Notes: generated by a model from the sequence alone, not told the origin. 48,607 nt of DNA from Nemertoderma westbladi (GCA_032718475.1 JAUCBJ010006274.1:1-48607), one strand, 5' to 3'. Positions 30,283 through 41,665 are shown, numbered from the stretch's first letter. Made by a program: numbers and translations.

Positions 30283-32085
30283 GAATTATTTCCTCATGAA
30301 CCTAAATTTAAGTGCGATTTGTGTAATAATAGTTTTCATTTACCATGCGGATCTCAAATGATTTGTGAAACTATTGACCGTCCACCGAACCTAGATAGCT
30401 ATTGTAACTTTTGTTACTGCGAAATTTTCCCCTTTGCATGTATTGATGTAACTGATGATGATATTTTCTTTTCTCTACTAGCTGAGAATGATGAACCGAG
30501 TGACATTGTTAATCAAACTTTTAGTTTCATAGATCCTGAAGACAATATCATCAACCTTAACCACAACAAAGGAGATTATTCAGAGAGTCAGTTAAATGAA
30601 GAAATTAACAAAAATTTATCTAAAAAATCATTATCCGTTCTGAATTTTAATTGTAGAAATCTTAACAAAAATCTTCAACCAACAATTTATTTTCTCCTTT
30701 CTCTTGAAAATAAAGTAGATATTCTAACTTTTACCGAAACTTTTGTAAAAAAGGATTATGAAGAACTATTAAATTTTTTCAAAATTGCTGGATATTTAGA
30801 TTGTAGGGAAATAAAAAGAGGCGGGTCGGCAATTTTTCTAAATGAAAATTATGAAGTTAATCAAAGGCCTGACTTACGGGTTGAAGGTTTGGAAAACGTG
30901 TTTATTGAGATCAAATGCACAAGCAATGCAAAACCCTTAATTATTGGAACTATTTACCGAACTGGAGCAATTAAATTCAAACTTAGATTTGAATGTTTTT
31001 TAAACTCTTTAGATTCTTTATTAGCAAATTTGTCAAACAAAAAACTTGACGTAATTTTAACAGGAGATCTAAATTTAAACATATTGAAAAAATACTTGCC
31101 AAGCACGTGAATATACAAATTCTTTCGGTTTTCTCCAGTTAATAACAACAGCAACTAGAAGAGTTGAAGGCTCAGACGATTCATTAATAATTGATCACAT
31201 TATAACTAACATAACAACTTCTTTTACAACCGCAGGCACAATCTTAGCTCAAATTGGTACATCGGATCACTTACCTTGCTTTTCAATTTTTAGAAACAGT
31301 TCTTGCCATTTTTCAGACCCAACACACAATACCATTTTTGATTACTCAAATTTTAAGGCCTGATCAATTCATAAAATATATTAAACTGGAAAGATCTTGG
31401 TCTTACAAATCCAGTTTAATACCAGATAATGAAAAATTGAATAAATTTTATGAAAATCTAGAAAACATTTGTTCGAATCATGTAACCAAAAAAAAAATAA
31501 GTCAACGCAATTCCTCCAAAAAACCCTGGATAACCACCTCTTTAATAAAATACTCACGCAAGAAGAATACATTATACCGAAAATATTAAAAAAATCCCAC
31601 AACAGAAAACTCAAATAAATTTAAAACATATCGTAATAAATATTCCTAATTAATAAATTAACTTCATGCCTGAAAATTGCAGAGAAAAATTATTATACAA
31701 ACAAATTCACATCAAATTTAAACAACACCAGAAAAACCTGGCTCATAATAAACTCAGCTTTAAATAGACAAAAAAAATTAAACATTCCAAAAAAATAACT
31801 GTTAAAAAAGGGGATAAAATTGAAACATTTACAGATAAATTAAATATTGCTAACATTCGTAACACCCATTTCGCAAATATTGGTCCAGAGTTGACAACCT
31901 CAATTCCCACATCAAACCGCTCTCCAACTCGGAATATTAAGTTTTATAGCTCCAGTTCGTTCTCATTAGTTGAGACATCGCCGGTGGAAGTTGAATATGA
32001 ACTCTTGCATTTAAATCCAAAATCAGGAACCAATGACACATTTCCAACTACACTTCTTATACTGGCTGCTAAACCACTGTCATAA
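30283..32085 (+). pseudogene. CR1/L2-like LINE fragment: PHD-like finger, AP endonuclease, start of RT
   Basis: The frame to 31110 first shows a PHD-type zinc motif: C89, C92, H97, C100, C119, C122 (C-x2-C-x4-H-x2-C then C-x2-C), followed by the FPF phrase usual after such fingers in LINE polyproteins. The APE-type endonuclease follows, with VLNFNCRNL, DILTFTETF and DVILTGDLNLNIL. After a frameshift near 31110 it continues with SLIIDHI and TSDHLP, the catalytic end of the endonuclease. After many stops it reads LNPKSGTNDTFPTTLL, the first RT block. It then ends at an (AATAA)n-like tract. Decayed and 3'-incomplete. Confidence 0.75.
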
Positions 32086-32199
32086 TAATAATAAAATCAA
32101 TAAAATAAAATAAAAGGACGCTTTTACATTACAGGTCGGTATACAACAGTGGCTACACCTCAGCAGTAATATATCCCCCCCCCCCCCCCCCCCCCCCCA
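32080..32199. repeat. (AATAAA)n-type tract and 24-C homopolymer
   Basis: ATAAAATCAATAAAATAAAA simple sequence ends the LINE fragment, and an uninterrupted run of 24 C lies at 32175-32198. Such a run is prone to assembly error and can form i-motif/G-quadruplex structures on its two strands. Confidence 0.8.
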
Positions 32200-33071
32200 C
32201 CCGGTACGCCTATGCTGCCAAAGTTTGCTTTAAATTTACCTGGCTTCTCTAACTCCCTTTACAATGATCCACTAGCTACACTTGGTAATTATAAAACAGT
32301 TTCAGCACTTTTTTGGAAGATTCAAAACATTACTATTTTAAGAACATAGTATAGTGTGGGTAGACACAATAATGATAGGGAAATTTCAATGGTAATTATT
32401 TTGATCTGTTGTAAAAACTGTATGTAAGAGGATTCAGTAGTTGCATTAGTTTCAAGTTTTACAATGGGATGTGTGATAGTTAGATACTTACAGATACTTA
32501 TTTTTTGAGAGGCTATTTTCTTTAACTTTCTGAATAGTACACATCCATATAATCTTTAGTTAGGAATTAATCAACTATTTAGGCAAAGGTATTACATTTA
32601 TCTTTCAATTCAAGGGGCTCAATTTTCATTGAATTTTATTGACTTGTCATTGTGAGGCTTATTATTATAAGATGTGACTCGAATCAAATTTTTTAGGGAC
32701 ATTAACACTGTTACTCATATATGCAATATGTGTTGGGTTCATTTTACCAGCTTTGTATTTCGCAACTAAGTTCCTGCTGCCAGTAGATTTAGATATTTAC
32801 TTGAGACAGTGATGTACAGCCTACTTTTAGCACTTCCCACTTTCATTGTTGCAGCTAATAAGATAGGATTATAGCACAATAATCTTATATGCCAAGTTAA
32901 TGGTTGCCTGGAAAGGAAAACTGGAAAGTCTGCATGCATTATAGTTGAGAGATTAAACAACATAAAAACAATAATATAACTAACTATATGGTATGGGTAA
33001 CATTAATGTCTATTGTCCAGCATCTTAATCATGAGTTCGATGATGGATATTAATGAATATCATTTAGTTTA
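32200..33071. other. Intergenic; 3' flank of Cys-loop gene 2
   Basis: No gene recognised. From about 32930 it is homologous to the 3' flank of gene 1 (7030-7225). Confidence 0.5.
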
Positions 33072-33818
33072 CTACAGATTCTTTGGCTGGACAGCTAATA
33101 TGAAGTACACCAGACAATATATGAAGGTACACATAATATAGCTTGTAGGGAAAATAATTCGGGATATTTTGTCAAGCCGGATGGCTTTATAGTTAGTGGA
33201 GTCAACTGAGTGGGTTTTGCGTTTAAAAACAATATCGCAGTGGCAGACTGCTGCAAATTGAACAAGGGTTGCGAAAACCCACAGCAACCCAGCCGCAAAT
33301 GCTAAGTCAATTGCCTTCATGTAGGAGACCTTGGGAAGCTGGTTGTAGGTATTGAGACTGAGGGTGAGAATGGTAAGCACACTAGTAATACTGATAGAGG
33401 CTCGTGCTGGTACAGCCCGGTAGTCAATCCAGAATCCAACCCAAGACATTACAACGATTAGGTTGAGTGGGACGAATGCACTGATAGCGTAGTAGCTGAT
33501 GAGTCGGTTGAGTGGGATGTAGATTCGGAGAGTCGAGAAGATACCGCTAGGTGTTTGGCTTGACTCCCGTATGAATGTTAAGTTTCCGGCTCGGATGGTC
33601 TCATGGCTCGGCATCTCAATGTCGGCAACAACTTCCGCTCCTAGATTTGATTCGCTCATTGCAAAGAAGTCGAAATAAACATGTTCCTCCGAATAGCTGT
33701 AACTCTCGAGGATGATGGGGCAGATCTGGGAGTCTAGAGGGAAGTAGGCCAGATCATATTGGCACCCCGCAACTATGGGAACACGGGTGGTGTAATAAAC
33801 GTCGCCATTTGGGTAGAC
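33072..33818 (-). CDS. Cys-loop receptor gene 2, exon 2 (Cys loop plus M1-M4)
   Basis: Same design as gene 1 exon 2 and very similar in sequence. It starts at GTC after an AG acceptor and carries the 13-residue Cys loop. M1 ends in SWVGFWIDY, M2 has PARASISITSVLTILT (anion-channel Pro-Ala-Arg), and M3 and M4 follow. Stop one codon earlier than gene 1, 248 codons. With exon 1 it gives about 387 residues. No disabling change seen, so this is the better candidate for a working gene. Confidence 0.9.
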   Translation of the reverse strand, partial: VYPNGDVYYTTRVPIVAGCQYDLAYFPLDSQICPIILESYSYSEEHVYFDFFAMSESNLGAEVVADIEMPSHETIRAGNLTFIRESSQTPSGIFSTLRIYIPLNRLISYYAISAFVPLNLIVVMSWVGFWIDYRAVPARASISITSVLTILTLSLNTYNQLPKVSYMKAIDLAFAAGLLWVFATLVQFAAVCHCDIVFKRKTHSVDSTNYKAIRLDKISRIIFPTSYIMCTFIYCLVYFILAVQPKNL

Positions 33819-34172
33819 CTGGCAATATTACCAATATCAGGACCTCAAAATTAATTTTATTTTCAATATTTTTATTCTAATATTTTTTTTCCAATCTTTT
33901 TGTTCAATTTCTCTCATGTTTATTTCAATATATGTTTGAAAGAAACCAAAGATTGTGCAGCATAAAACCACAGTGGCTTGTATTGTTGGCTAGTAATTTG
34001 TTACGGTTGGTTAGGGTTTTAATTGTATCAAGATTCATTAAAAATGTATTTTACTAAGGTCTTCGATATTAAAAGATCTTAGGCCCAACTGAGTTCCCTC
34101 ATATCGCTTCGCGATGGAAATCATGAAAGTAATATTTATATTCGGAGATCCTGATATGTTAAATATTGGCAC
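33819..34172 (-). repeat. 354-bp intron of gene 2 with inverted-repeat ends
   Basis: Intron from GTGCCAATATT (34172 downward) to AATATTGCCAG (ending 33819). The first 28 bases and the reverse complement of the last 28 bases agree at 21 positions, including the 12-of-13 block ATATCAGGATCTC/ATATCAGGACCTC. Donor GT and acceptor AG are canonical. Unspliced, the frame of exon 1 runs on to 34038, which is read-through, not protein. Confidence 0.75.
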
Positions 34173-34589
34173 CTCGAGCTGTTCTATCCCATCAGATGAT
34201 TTAGGTGGATGGAATTCGTTTACAACATAGAGATGAGGGATCCATACGGATTGGGTGAGGAGGGGTCGAAGAGCGATAGAGGAATGGTGTTGTGGGAATG
34301 TGGATCCAAATGCTAGTAGAGGGTCATTCCATTGCATGCGAAGATAGATCAGTGACGAGAATGACATTGATGAATCCGTAACGTCCCCAACACTTGCTAG
34401 ACCAATATTAACGCCTACACGTAGCATACGGTTCTGGTGTGGGCGTTCCAATATATTTTCTTTTTCTCTTGCAATTAGTTCACTGATATATCGCATTACA
34501 GAAGCGCTGCTGTTGCTGGGATGACCAGAACTCGCGAAACTGCCCATTACCATTATAACAATGACAATGAGCTTAGTGATTACAGACAT
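34173..34589 (-). CDS. Cys-loop receptor gene 2, exon 1 (signal peptide and ligand-binding domain)
   Basis: Begins at MSVITKLIVIVIMVMGS (signal peptide), then the same 139-codon N-terminal domain as gene 1, with LRVGVNIGLASVGD, YLRMQW and WIPHLYVVNEF. The exon ends CTCGAG before a GT donor. Upstream in-frame Met codons exist but are not conserved in gene 1. No promoter motif stands out in the AT-rich 5' flank. Confidence 0.85.
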
Positions 34590-35000
34590 CGCTAATATAA
34601 TAAAGTTGATAATATATATTTGCAAATTATAAAATAAACAAATATTCAAATTCAAATAGCTTATTATAGCAGAATAGTAACATATAACTGTACTGCTGTA
34701 CCATAAATATTAAATTGGGGATTGTAACAATAGAGACTGGACTGAATAGAGGTAGGTGACAGTAGATTGGTTGTTCAGGGCAGATTGTCTGGACAAATTG
34801 AGTGAGCAATTAGTACCAATAGACCTATGTAATTCTTTAATATTATATCGAGTTGTTTAACAATTATATCAGTGGTACAACATTTGGTACAACATTAACT
34901 AAAGTAAGTATTGTAACAATTAGTAACTATTGGTAACTAATAGTAACTATTGGGCTATGTTAAAAATTGTGATGGATCCATTGACCCCTGCCCTGTGCGT
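34590..35000. other. 5' flank of Cys-loop gene 2
   Basis: AT-rich unique-looking sequence with a TAACTATTGGTAACTA-type short repeat at 34920-34945. It probably contains the promoter, but no element can be assigned. Confidence 0.35.
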
Positions 35001-35189
35001 GGCAACAAACTTTTAAAGATACTTATAGCGTTCTCGAGGTTGAATCGAAACTAAAACCTGAAACCAAGGCCATGCATTTGAAACTGTCATTGGAAGGACA
35101 GATGGGATGAAATGGTGAGTGACCCATCGGGAATCTGGGAACAGGAATATGGACACTGATGGTTGGGCAAATCGAGTGGCGACTCTGAC

Positions 35190-35692
35190 AATCGTCGACA
35201 CATGAATTGGGTGTTCTAAGTATGGCAAAGAAGGCCAATATGCCTGTCATTGTCAAAGTTATAGAGGAGGAAATTCTGTGCAGCAAATGCGCTGTGGGTT
35301 GCTACTACAGCAGTGTGAAAGACCATTTTGCTAGGGGATGTGTGGCTGATAGGTGGTTGAATTCGGGAAACTAGTTGATGGGGGTGACCTTTGTGCCAGA
35401 ACTGGATGTTCCTCAAACTATAACTCTGGTGAACCAAATATGACTCCAAAATATTTGAATAAACTGCGGTAGGAAGTTAGTTGAGGCACTACTTGTAGAT
35501 TTAGGCTGCACAAAGAGCATTATGAGCTCTAAATTTATTAGCAATAAATCGGGTTCATATGTCCATATTGGGGCTCCTATTGAGATAATAATGTTAGATG
35601 GGACTGGTACATTAGATATGGGGAGGCAATTTGGAACTACTGTAGATCTTGATACAGGGACAAAACTCAATGGGTCTTTTCCATGGTACAGG
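35190..35692 (+). pseudogene. Ty3/gypsy-like Gag zinc knuckles and protease remnant
   Basis: Near 35215 a decayed CCHC knuckle reads CSKYGKEGQYACHC (second Cys to Tyr, His to Gln). Near 35292, in another frame, a second knuckle reads CYYSSVKDHFARGC (second Cys to Ser). About 170 bases on, VDLGCTKSIMSSKFI resembles the aspartic protease active-site strand with Asp-Leu-Gly for Asp-Thr-Gly. This order is that of gag-pol in LTR elements. The region is broken at 35692 by a minus-strand LINE and an RT remnant follows the LINE. Confidence 0.55.
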
Positions 35693-37197
35693 CAGGATGC
35701 CCGATTCTCCATAGTTGTCGCAATTTCGTTTCTCCCAAGTTCAGTATCCCTTTCAAGTTGATCTATATATGTTATGGCCGGTCGTCCACGACTACGCTGT
35801 CCATGTGTTGGTTGCCGAAAATTATATCTGGTATGACCGACCTCGTCTTTACTTCTCCAGTAGTGCCCACTGAATCTTAGTCTGCGTTCATGGAGGGTGG
35901 TTGATACAGGTGGTATAGTACCATAGAGCTCTGCGTTTGTCATGTGTTGTTTCGAGCTGATGTTTAGGGCTGCCCTTAGTAGTCTTGTGTAGCAACCATC
36001 AATTCGTTATTCAAGTGATTTAGTCAGTGTCCAGGTCTCACCCCCGTATAAAAATACACTTTCCACTGTGGCTCGAAAGAACTTAGTCTTCAGGTACCTG
36101 GATAGATCTGATTTCCAGATGGTATCCATTTTTGATAGAGCTACCCAAGCCTTTGCTTTCCTAACTTCTATGTCCTTTTTGCTACTCTCTATCCATGATC
36201 CAAGGTACTGTCGACCTTCCTTAGTTGATTATTATCAATGGTTGTCAAGTTTCCATCAACATTAAAGGTCATGAATTCGGTCTTTGTAGCATTTATATGC
36301 AATCCAACCTCCTTAGCAGCCCTCTCCACTTTATTCAGTAGAAGCTGTGCATCTGCTAGCATATTAGAGAGCAGGGCGATGTCATCCGCAAAGTCGGTGT
36401 CTGTGACTGTAGTTGCCGGATATCTACTACTTCTGCGTTCATGTAGTGTGAATCCCAGATTGTCAGCCTTTGTGGCTGTCCTCATTGCGTAATGTAGTGC
36501 AATTACAAATAGTAATAGTGCTAATGTGTCACATTGCAGTCCGCCAGCTAGGATTGAAAAAAACTCAGTTTCACCATCTGGTGAGAGTACCTGTGCTTCT
36601 GTGTCACAATATAACAATCCAATGCCAGCAACAATTTTCCATAAGCTCTTAGGATTTCAAGCACTTTACCTCTATGGATGGAGTCGAATGCCTTCTTGAA
36701 GTCCACAAAAGTCATGACTGTGGGGAGATTCTTTCACTTAATTCCTTCAATCAGTCTCCGTAGTGCAAGTATCTGAGCTATTGTTGATCTACTTGGTCGA
36801 AATCCGTTTTGACTCTTACGCAGAAGTTTCTCTATGTGAGGCCTAATCCTATATAGAATTAGGCCTCTTTATTTTGTATATTTTGGCGGCTACCACGAGC
36901 AGACAGATCCTATATACCAAGTATACCTTTAGGAAGAGGGGAGAGGCTTTAGTTGACATTTAGTCCAAATTGGTGGTGGCTTTTCACCTTTCAGCATCCG
37001 GTTGCAAACATATTTTTAGCACTCATGTTTTCCATACCTCTGCATGGATTTCATCTAATCCACTCGCTTTATGATTGTACATGCTTTTAATGGTTCTTCG
37101 GAGTTCGGTGGATGTGAATCCCCTGCTTCTATTAGGTAGTGTCTTGTCATATATTTTCCTTGTAGGGCTGACCTCGATGTTTGGTGGCTGCCCAAGC
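35693..37197 (-). mobile_element. LINE family X, decayed minus-strand copy
   Basis: Reverse-complement match to 25446-26990: the C-terminal region, RT with FADD (about 36390), LQCDT for LQGDT, and the fingers region to the GQPP phrase. It has many indels and stops, and it lacks the 3' end and (TAG)n tail. It is inserted between protease and RT remnants of a gypsy-like element. Confidence 0.8.
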
Positions 37198-37329
37198 CGC
37201 TGGTTGTAACCCAGAAAATCTCAAAAATTAAAATAGACAAAAACTGAGTATTCAGCAACTTTTAATTGTTCTTACTAGGAAGCTGAATATAAATTTGATA
37301 AGGGAATTGGCCCCACTAGCCTGATCAAA

Positions 37330-37880
37330 TCAAGTAAAAGAATACAATATACCAGAACACTTAAAAAGTAAATATACCAAGAACATTGAGCAGCAATGGG
37401 TGGAAAAAGGTTGGCTGGTAGAATTTAGTGGGGTTGTAAAAGCACTGCTTCTGCTCATGGGAAGCACGAGCATCATAAAGACACAGTTCACCCCATCATT
37501 GATGTTCAGGAACTCAATGAATACATAATGAGCAGCCAGGCAACATAGCGGCTGCCAGTTATGAAAAACCACATAATGTATCGGGAACAAAACTGCTATA
37601 ATTGACTTGAAATGGGCCTACATCCATCTGATGGCTGATCCATACCACACATTAATATATACTGGAAAAATATATGTAATGACTCGATTGGGGTTTGTCC
37701 TTGACCCCACTACTCCTAAGATATCCAATGACATAGTTGATGATGCCAACCGATAAAACAAATGAATTAACGATGCTACAATAACGTTTAGGGAGGATAT
37801 TTGGGTAGACCTATCAACTGAAGTTACTCTAGATGATGTTTGTGACCACTTTGCTCAAATATTGTCTGATTACTAAAAAT
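37330..37880 (+). pseudogene. Gypsy-like reverse transcriptase remnant
   Basis: Broken frames include a Tyr-rich IYTGKIYVMTRLGFVLDPT, which resembles the RT palm segment before the catalytic box in some Ty3/gypsy elements, then IVDDAN. Stops interrupt it throughout. It is probably the same element as the Gag/protease remnant on the other side of LINE X. Confidence 0.4.
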
Positions 37881-38682
37881 CACCGAATCCAACGAATTTC
37901 CAGAAATTCCACCGAATGGAATGGATGGAGCAGTATCCCTGGGATAACTTAGGACATGATAAATTTGTTTTTCTTGTGTCAGCTGAATACCTATTGTTTA
38001 TAATTTCTTGATGAATACTAGTACGTTTACAAGAACTTTTATGATTGGAAAGAAGATCTTGGCAATTAACTAAAACCCAGTTAACTCCAGTTAGTCAGTA
38101 GTTAACTTTCAGTAACTCCAGTTAAAAACTTTGAAGACAGTAGTCTACCTACCAATTAATTGTAGGGAACACATTAGATTTATACCAAGTTGGTCGTATT
38201 CTAGCAGTTGCTGGCAGATTACTCTATCCCACGCAAACAATATTGTTGAGATAATTTATATTTATCTATGGAGAAACCGAACATGGTTGTTATGGTTAAA
38301 TACCGTTCCAGTAGATATAATATTCCTACCAGTATTGGTTCTGATGGATAAGGCTAATAGTAGGGGTGACCATGACAACGTTAAATAAAACAAGGAGCAG
38401 AAAATTTAAGATCACACAGGTATTGATTTGAAGCTAGAAATTTATTCAGAATTTCTACTCATTGAGTAGCTGCATACCTGAGAAACCTAGCACCTTGGAG
38501 GGGACACAGTAAAGACAGTTTGGAAGGATGGAGTTTTATTATAATGTGTTGATTCTCGAAAGGTAGTCTTCATAGTGAGTCACAGATTTATATGCATCTG
38601 TGAATAATCTGACAGGGAAATGAGACTGTTAACATGACCAGCGATTGAAATAGAGCCCTTAACTTCCACAACATCATCATCT
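37881..38682. other. No gene recognised
   Basis: An 85-codon frame at 38131 has no recognisable motif. The repeated GTTAACTCCAGTTA-like words near 38075-38125 form short local repeats. Possibly further decayed retroelement. Confidence 0.35.
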
Positions 38683-38847
38683 GAACTTAGTTGCAGAACC
38701 CAGTAAGTCTGTCTGTTCTGTACCAAAGCGTCATACCCCCAGCACTGTGAGTCTTATATGGATTACTCATTAGGTGACTGCTGGTTGAACTTAGTTGCAG
38801 AACCCAGTAAGTCTGTCTGTTCTGTACCAAAGCGTCATACCCCCAGC
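38683..38847. repeat. 61-bp direct duplication
   Basis: 38683-38743 and 38787-38847 are identical over 61 bases (starting GAACTTAGTTGCAGAACC), separated by 43 bases. It overlaps the LINE endonuclease remnant that follows. Confidence 0.85.
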
Positions 38848-38990
38848 TGGTATATGTGCACTTTAATTTGCTGTAAAAAGTCTATCAATTGGTTTTCTGC
38901 TTCCATGGAGTCTAACCAGTGTTCTTGAATAGCAACAATGTCAGATAGGAAACCCATGACAGTAATAAGTTGGCACATTCAAGTTCGAGT
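38848..38990 (-). pseudogene. LINE endonuclease N-terminal fragment
   Basis: On the minus strand a frame reads FLSDIVAIQEHWLDS, the conserved second strand and catalytic Glu region of APE-type LINE endonucleases, and stops after about 45 codons at the direct duplication. It could be from the X or Y family, whose endonuclease is missing elsewhere in the window. Confidence 0.55.
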
Positions 38991-39505
38991 GCCATTAGTC
39001 AGGTGTGATGCTATTGGTAATATTAAACATATGGTCATTGACCACTCAGATCCTAAGTGTTTGCCCTAGCTGTGCTATAATGGGTCCAATGATTTCTTGC
39101 TTGTACCCTCCTGTGGAAATCGTAATCTCCATAATATGAACAGAATGCACCACCAGTGTGGTCCCATCTAAAATGGTTATTGTACCTCGAGCTTGTATGG
39201 CTGTAATCCTCATTATGATTACTGTTGTCGTTCTACAATTTCCCTTGACCATAAAGGCCTGTACCTATCAAAGAAAATCATTCTGTTGTTAGATGGATTG
39301 TGGTTCTTGTATAAGGAAATTATTACAGTTCCCAAATTTTGCGCTGTAGTAGTCATTTTGGTTCCTCCTATTCAATCTATATTTGTCAAAACTAGTGTTT
39401 ATTGTGGTGCTGGTTGTTCGATGAATTATTGTGCCGGACTGTAGTTATACATACAGTATGTAGGTATATAGTCCTTCTTAACCACTTTACTGTTGTTTTC
39501 ATTTT
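38991..39505. other. No gene recognised
   Basis: Frames on both strands (39046-39252 minus, 39193-39444 plus) show no family features. Confidence 0.35.
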
Positions 39506-40335
39506 GATTGTATAAGTGATGGACTGATTGATTGTATAAGTGGTGGACTGATTGATTGTATAAGTGATGGACTGATTGATTGTATAAGTGATGGACTGAT
39601 TGATTGTATAAGTGATGGACTGATTGATTGTATAAGTGATGGACTGATTGATTGTATAAGTGATGGACTGATTGATTGTATAAGTGGTGGACTGATTGAT
39701 TGTATAAGTGATGGACTGATTGATTGTATAAGTGATGGACTGATTGATTGTATAAGTGATGGACTGATTGATTGTATAAGTGATGGACTGATTGATTGTA
39801 TAAGTGATGGACTGATTGATTGTATAAGTGGTGGACTGATTGATTGTATAAGTGGTGGACTGATTGATTGTATAAGTGATGGACTGATTGATTGTATAAG
39901 TGGTGGACTGATTGATTGTATAAGTGATGGACTGATTGATTGTATAAGTGATGGACTGATTGATTGTATAAGTGATGGACTGATTGATTGTATAAGTGAT
40001 GGACTGATTGATTGTATAAGTGGTGGACTGATTGATTGTATAAGTGATGGACTGATTGATTGTATAAGTGATGGACTGATTGATTGTATAAGTGATGGAC
40101 TGATTGATTGTATAAGTGATGGACTGATTGATTGTATAAGTGGTGGACCGATTGATTGTATAAGTGGTGGACCGATTGATTGTATAAGTGATGGACTGAT
40201 TGATTGTATAAGTGATGGACTGATTGATTGTATAAGTGATGGACTGATTGATTGTATAAGTGATGGACTGATTGATTGTATAAGTGATGGACTGATTGAT
40301 TGTATAAGTGATGGACTGATTGATTGTATAAGTGG
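39506..40335. repeat. 24-bp minisatellite (about 34.6 units)
   Basis: Near-perfect tandem units built on GATTGTATAAGTGATGGACT. The main variant changes TGATGG to TGGTGG; a rarer one has GGACCG in two adjacent units. 24 is a multiple of three and two minus-strand frames lack stops, giving spurious octapeptide-repeat frames of 337 and 282 codons (TINQSITY and SLIQSISP). Confidence 0.95.
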
Positions 40336-40576
40336 CAAAGAGAACAAGGTAAGAGGTGTTCCTTCTTTCCATCCTCACTTCCACTCCAACGGCTCGCTCA
40401 ACCAAAGTTAGTAGCAGTGGTATGTGAGGGAATCATTAAGATGGCAATCTCTACCGATAGAGAAAATAAACCACCTTGACTAAGCTGTGTTCACAATTGT
40501 AATTTAACTTGCTTTCAACATTAAATATTGTACATTAATGGAGTTTGTAAAGATGAGACTAATAATATAATTCAAG

Positions 40577-40659
40577 TTAGAAATTTACCAGTAATATTGA
40601 TAAGCTTTTCTTACTCAGAGAGTAAGAAAAGCTTATCAATATTACTGGTAAATTTCTAA
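40577..40659. repeat. Perfect 40-bp palindrome with 3-base loop
   Basis: Arms 40577-40616 and 40620-40659 are exact reverse complements around AGA. The outer flanks continue as a weaker inverted repeat. Near-zero divergence means a recent event, active conversion, or an assembly fold-back. Confidence 0.9.
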
Positions 40660-40924
40660 ATTTGAATGAAGAAAGCTATTACTGGACAAGTTCGAACTTT
40701 CAGCAGATTTCAAATTTAAGGAAACCAACCCAGCCGTTTTTATAAACTCAACATATAAAATCGTAAAAAAGAGTGAAAAGTGTTCACAGTTTATTGAGAT
40801 AGGCCCTGCGATTGGTTTGGACGGTTTAGGTCATTCAAAGGTTTGGCTGGCCTAATTTTCCTGTAGAAAAATATTATCTGTTCTGCGCCTCACTCTGAAA
40901 ATGCGTAACAAAATGATGCCGCAA

Positions 40925-41665
40925 AATAATAAAACACAATAGATATCCATATCATTAATGATTACTTCAAAAATTACAACGGTCATTTTAACAAACCTCC
41001 AATCTTATTGGACGATTTTAATTAATATAGTCGAAAGATCGAAAGTAGAGTAGAATGCATAAAATAAATAAAATAAAAGTAATGGAATAAATGGAACGTC
41101 GTATAATAAAATATAATTGAAAAATCAAATCGAATCTATATCATAATACTCGTAAAATGGGGATACTGGTACAGCGAAGAATGTGTGGGTGATTAAATCA
41201 ACCGCTGTATATGTATATATATAGTAAAGGATTTTTGATGGATGGATGGATGTGTATATCTATCCATTATTCCATATTCCATCCATATTGTGTATAACCA
41301 AATCCAAATTTTATCTTTCTGTCCGATCTGGTATACTGAATATCTTCATATCCATGTAGGCCTACTGTATATGTACTCCATAGTACGGGTGTATCTACAT
41401 ATACAACTACACCCCATAATCCACAACAATTTATTATTAATACTTTACAAAAATCGTCTTTTTATAACATGTTTTATACGTGAACGGCGGAATAAATAAA
41501 CCAGTGCACACCTGCCCCTAGTAATATCTACCGGGATCCGAAACTCATTCGCCATTATTAAATCTAGGCGACTGAATAACTTCCTCCCGATTACGCAAAT
41601 ATTCTGTGAACTCGGTCTCAAACGTCGTGCTGAAACGCAGGTGCGACTAGCAAAGTTAATACAAC
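40925..41665. repeat. Duplicated segment D, right copy
   Basis: Shorter counterpart of 22956-24840 without the LINE. No gene seen. The copies differ by many substitutions and indels, so the duplication is old relative to the LINE X insertion. Confidence 0.7.

Noticed and set aside
34038-34172. Extension of gene 2 exon 1 frame to 34038
   Set aside because: This is intron read-through; the conserved junction to the Cys-loop exon and the GT donor lie at 34173/34172.
39392-40405. 337- and 282-codon octapeptide-repeat frames
   Set aside because: Translations of the 24-bp minisatellite; the flanking residues belong to no recognisable protein.
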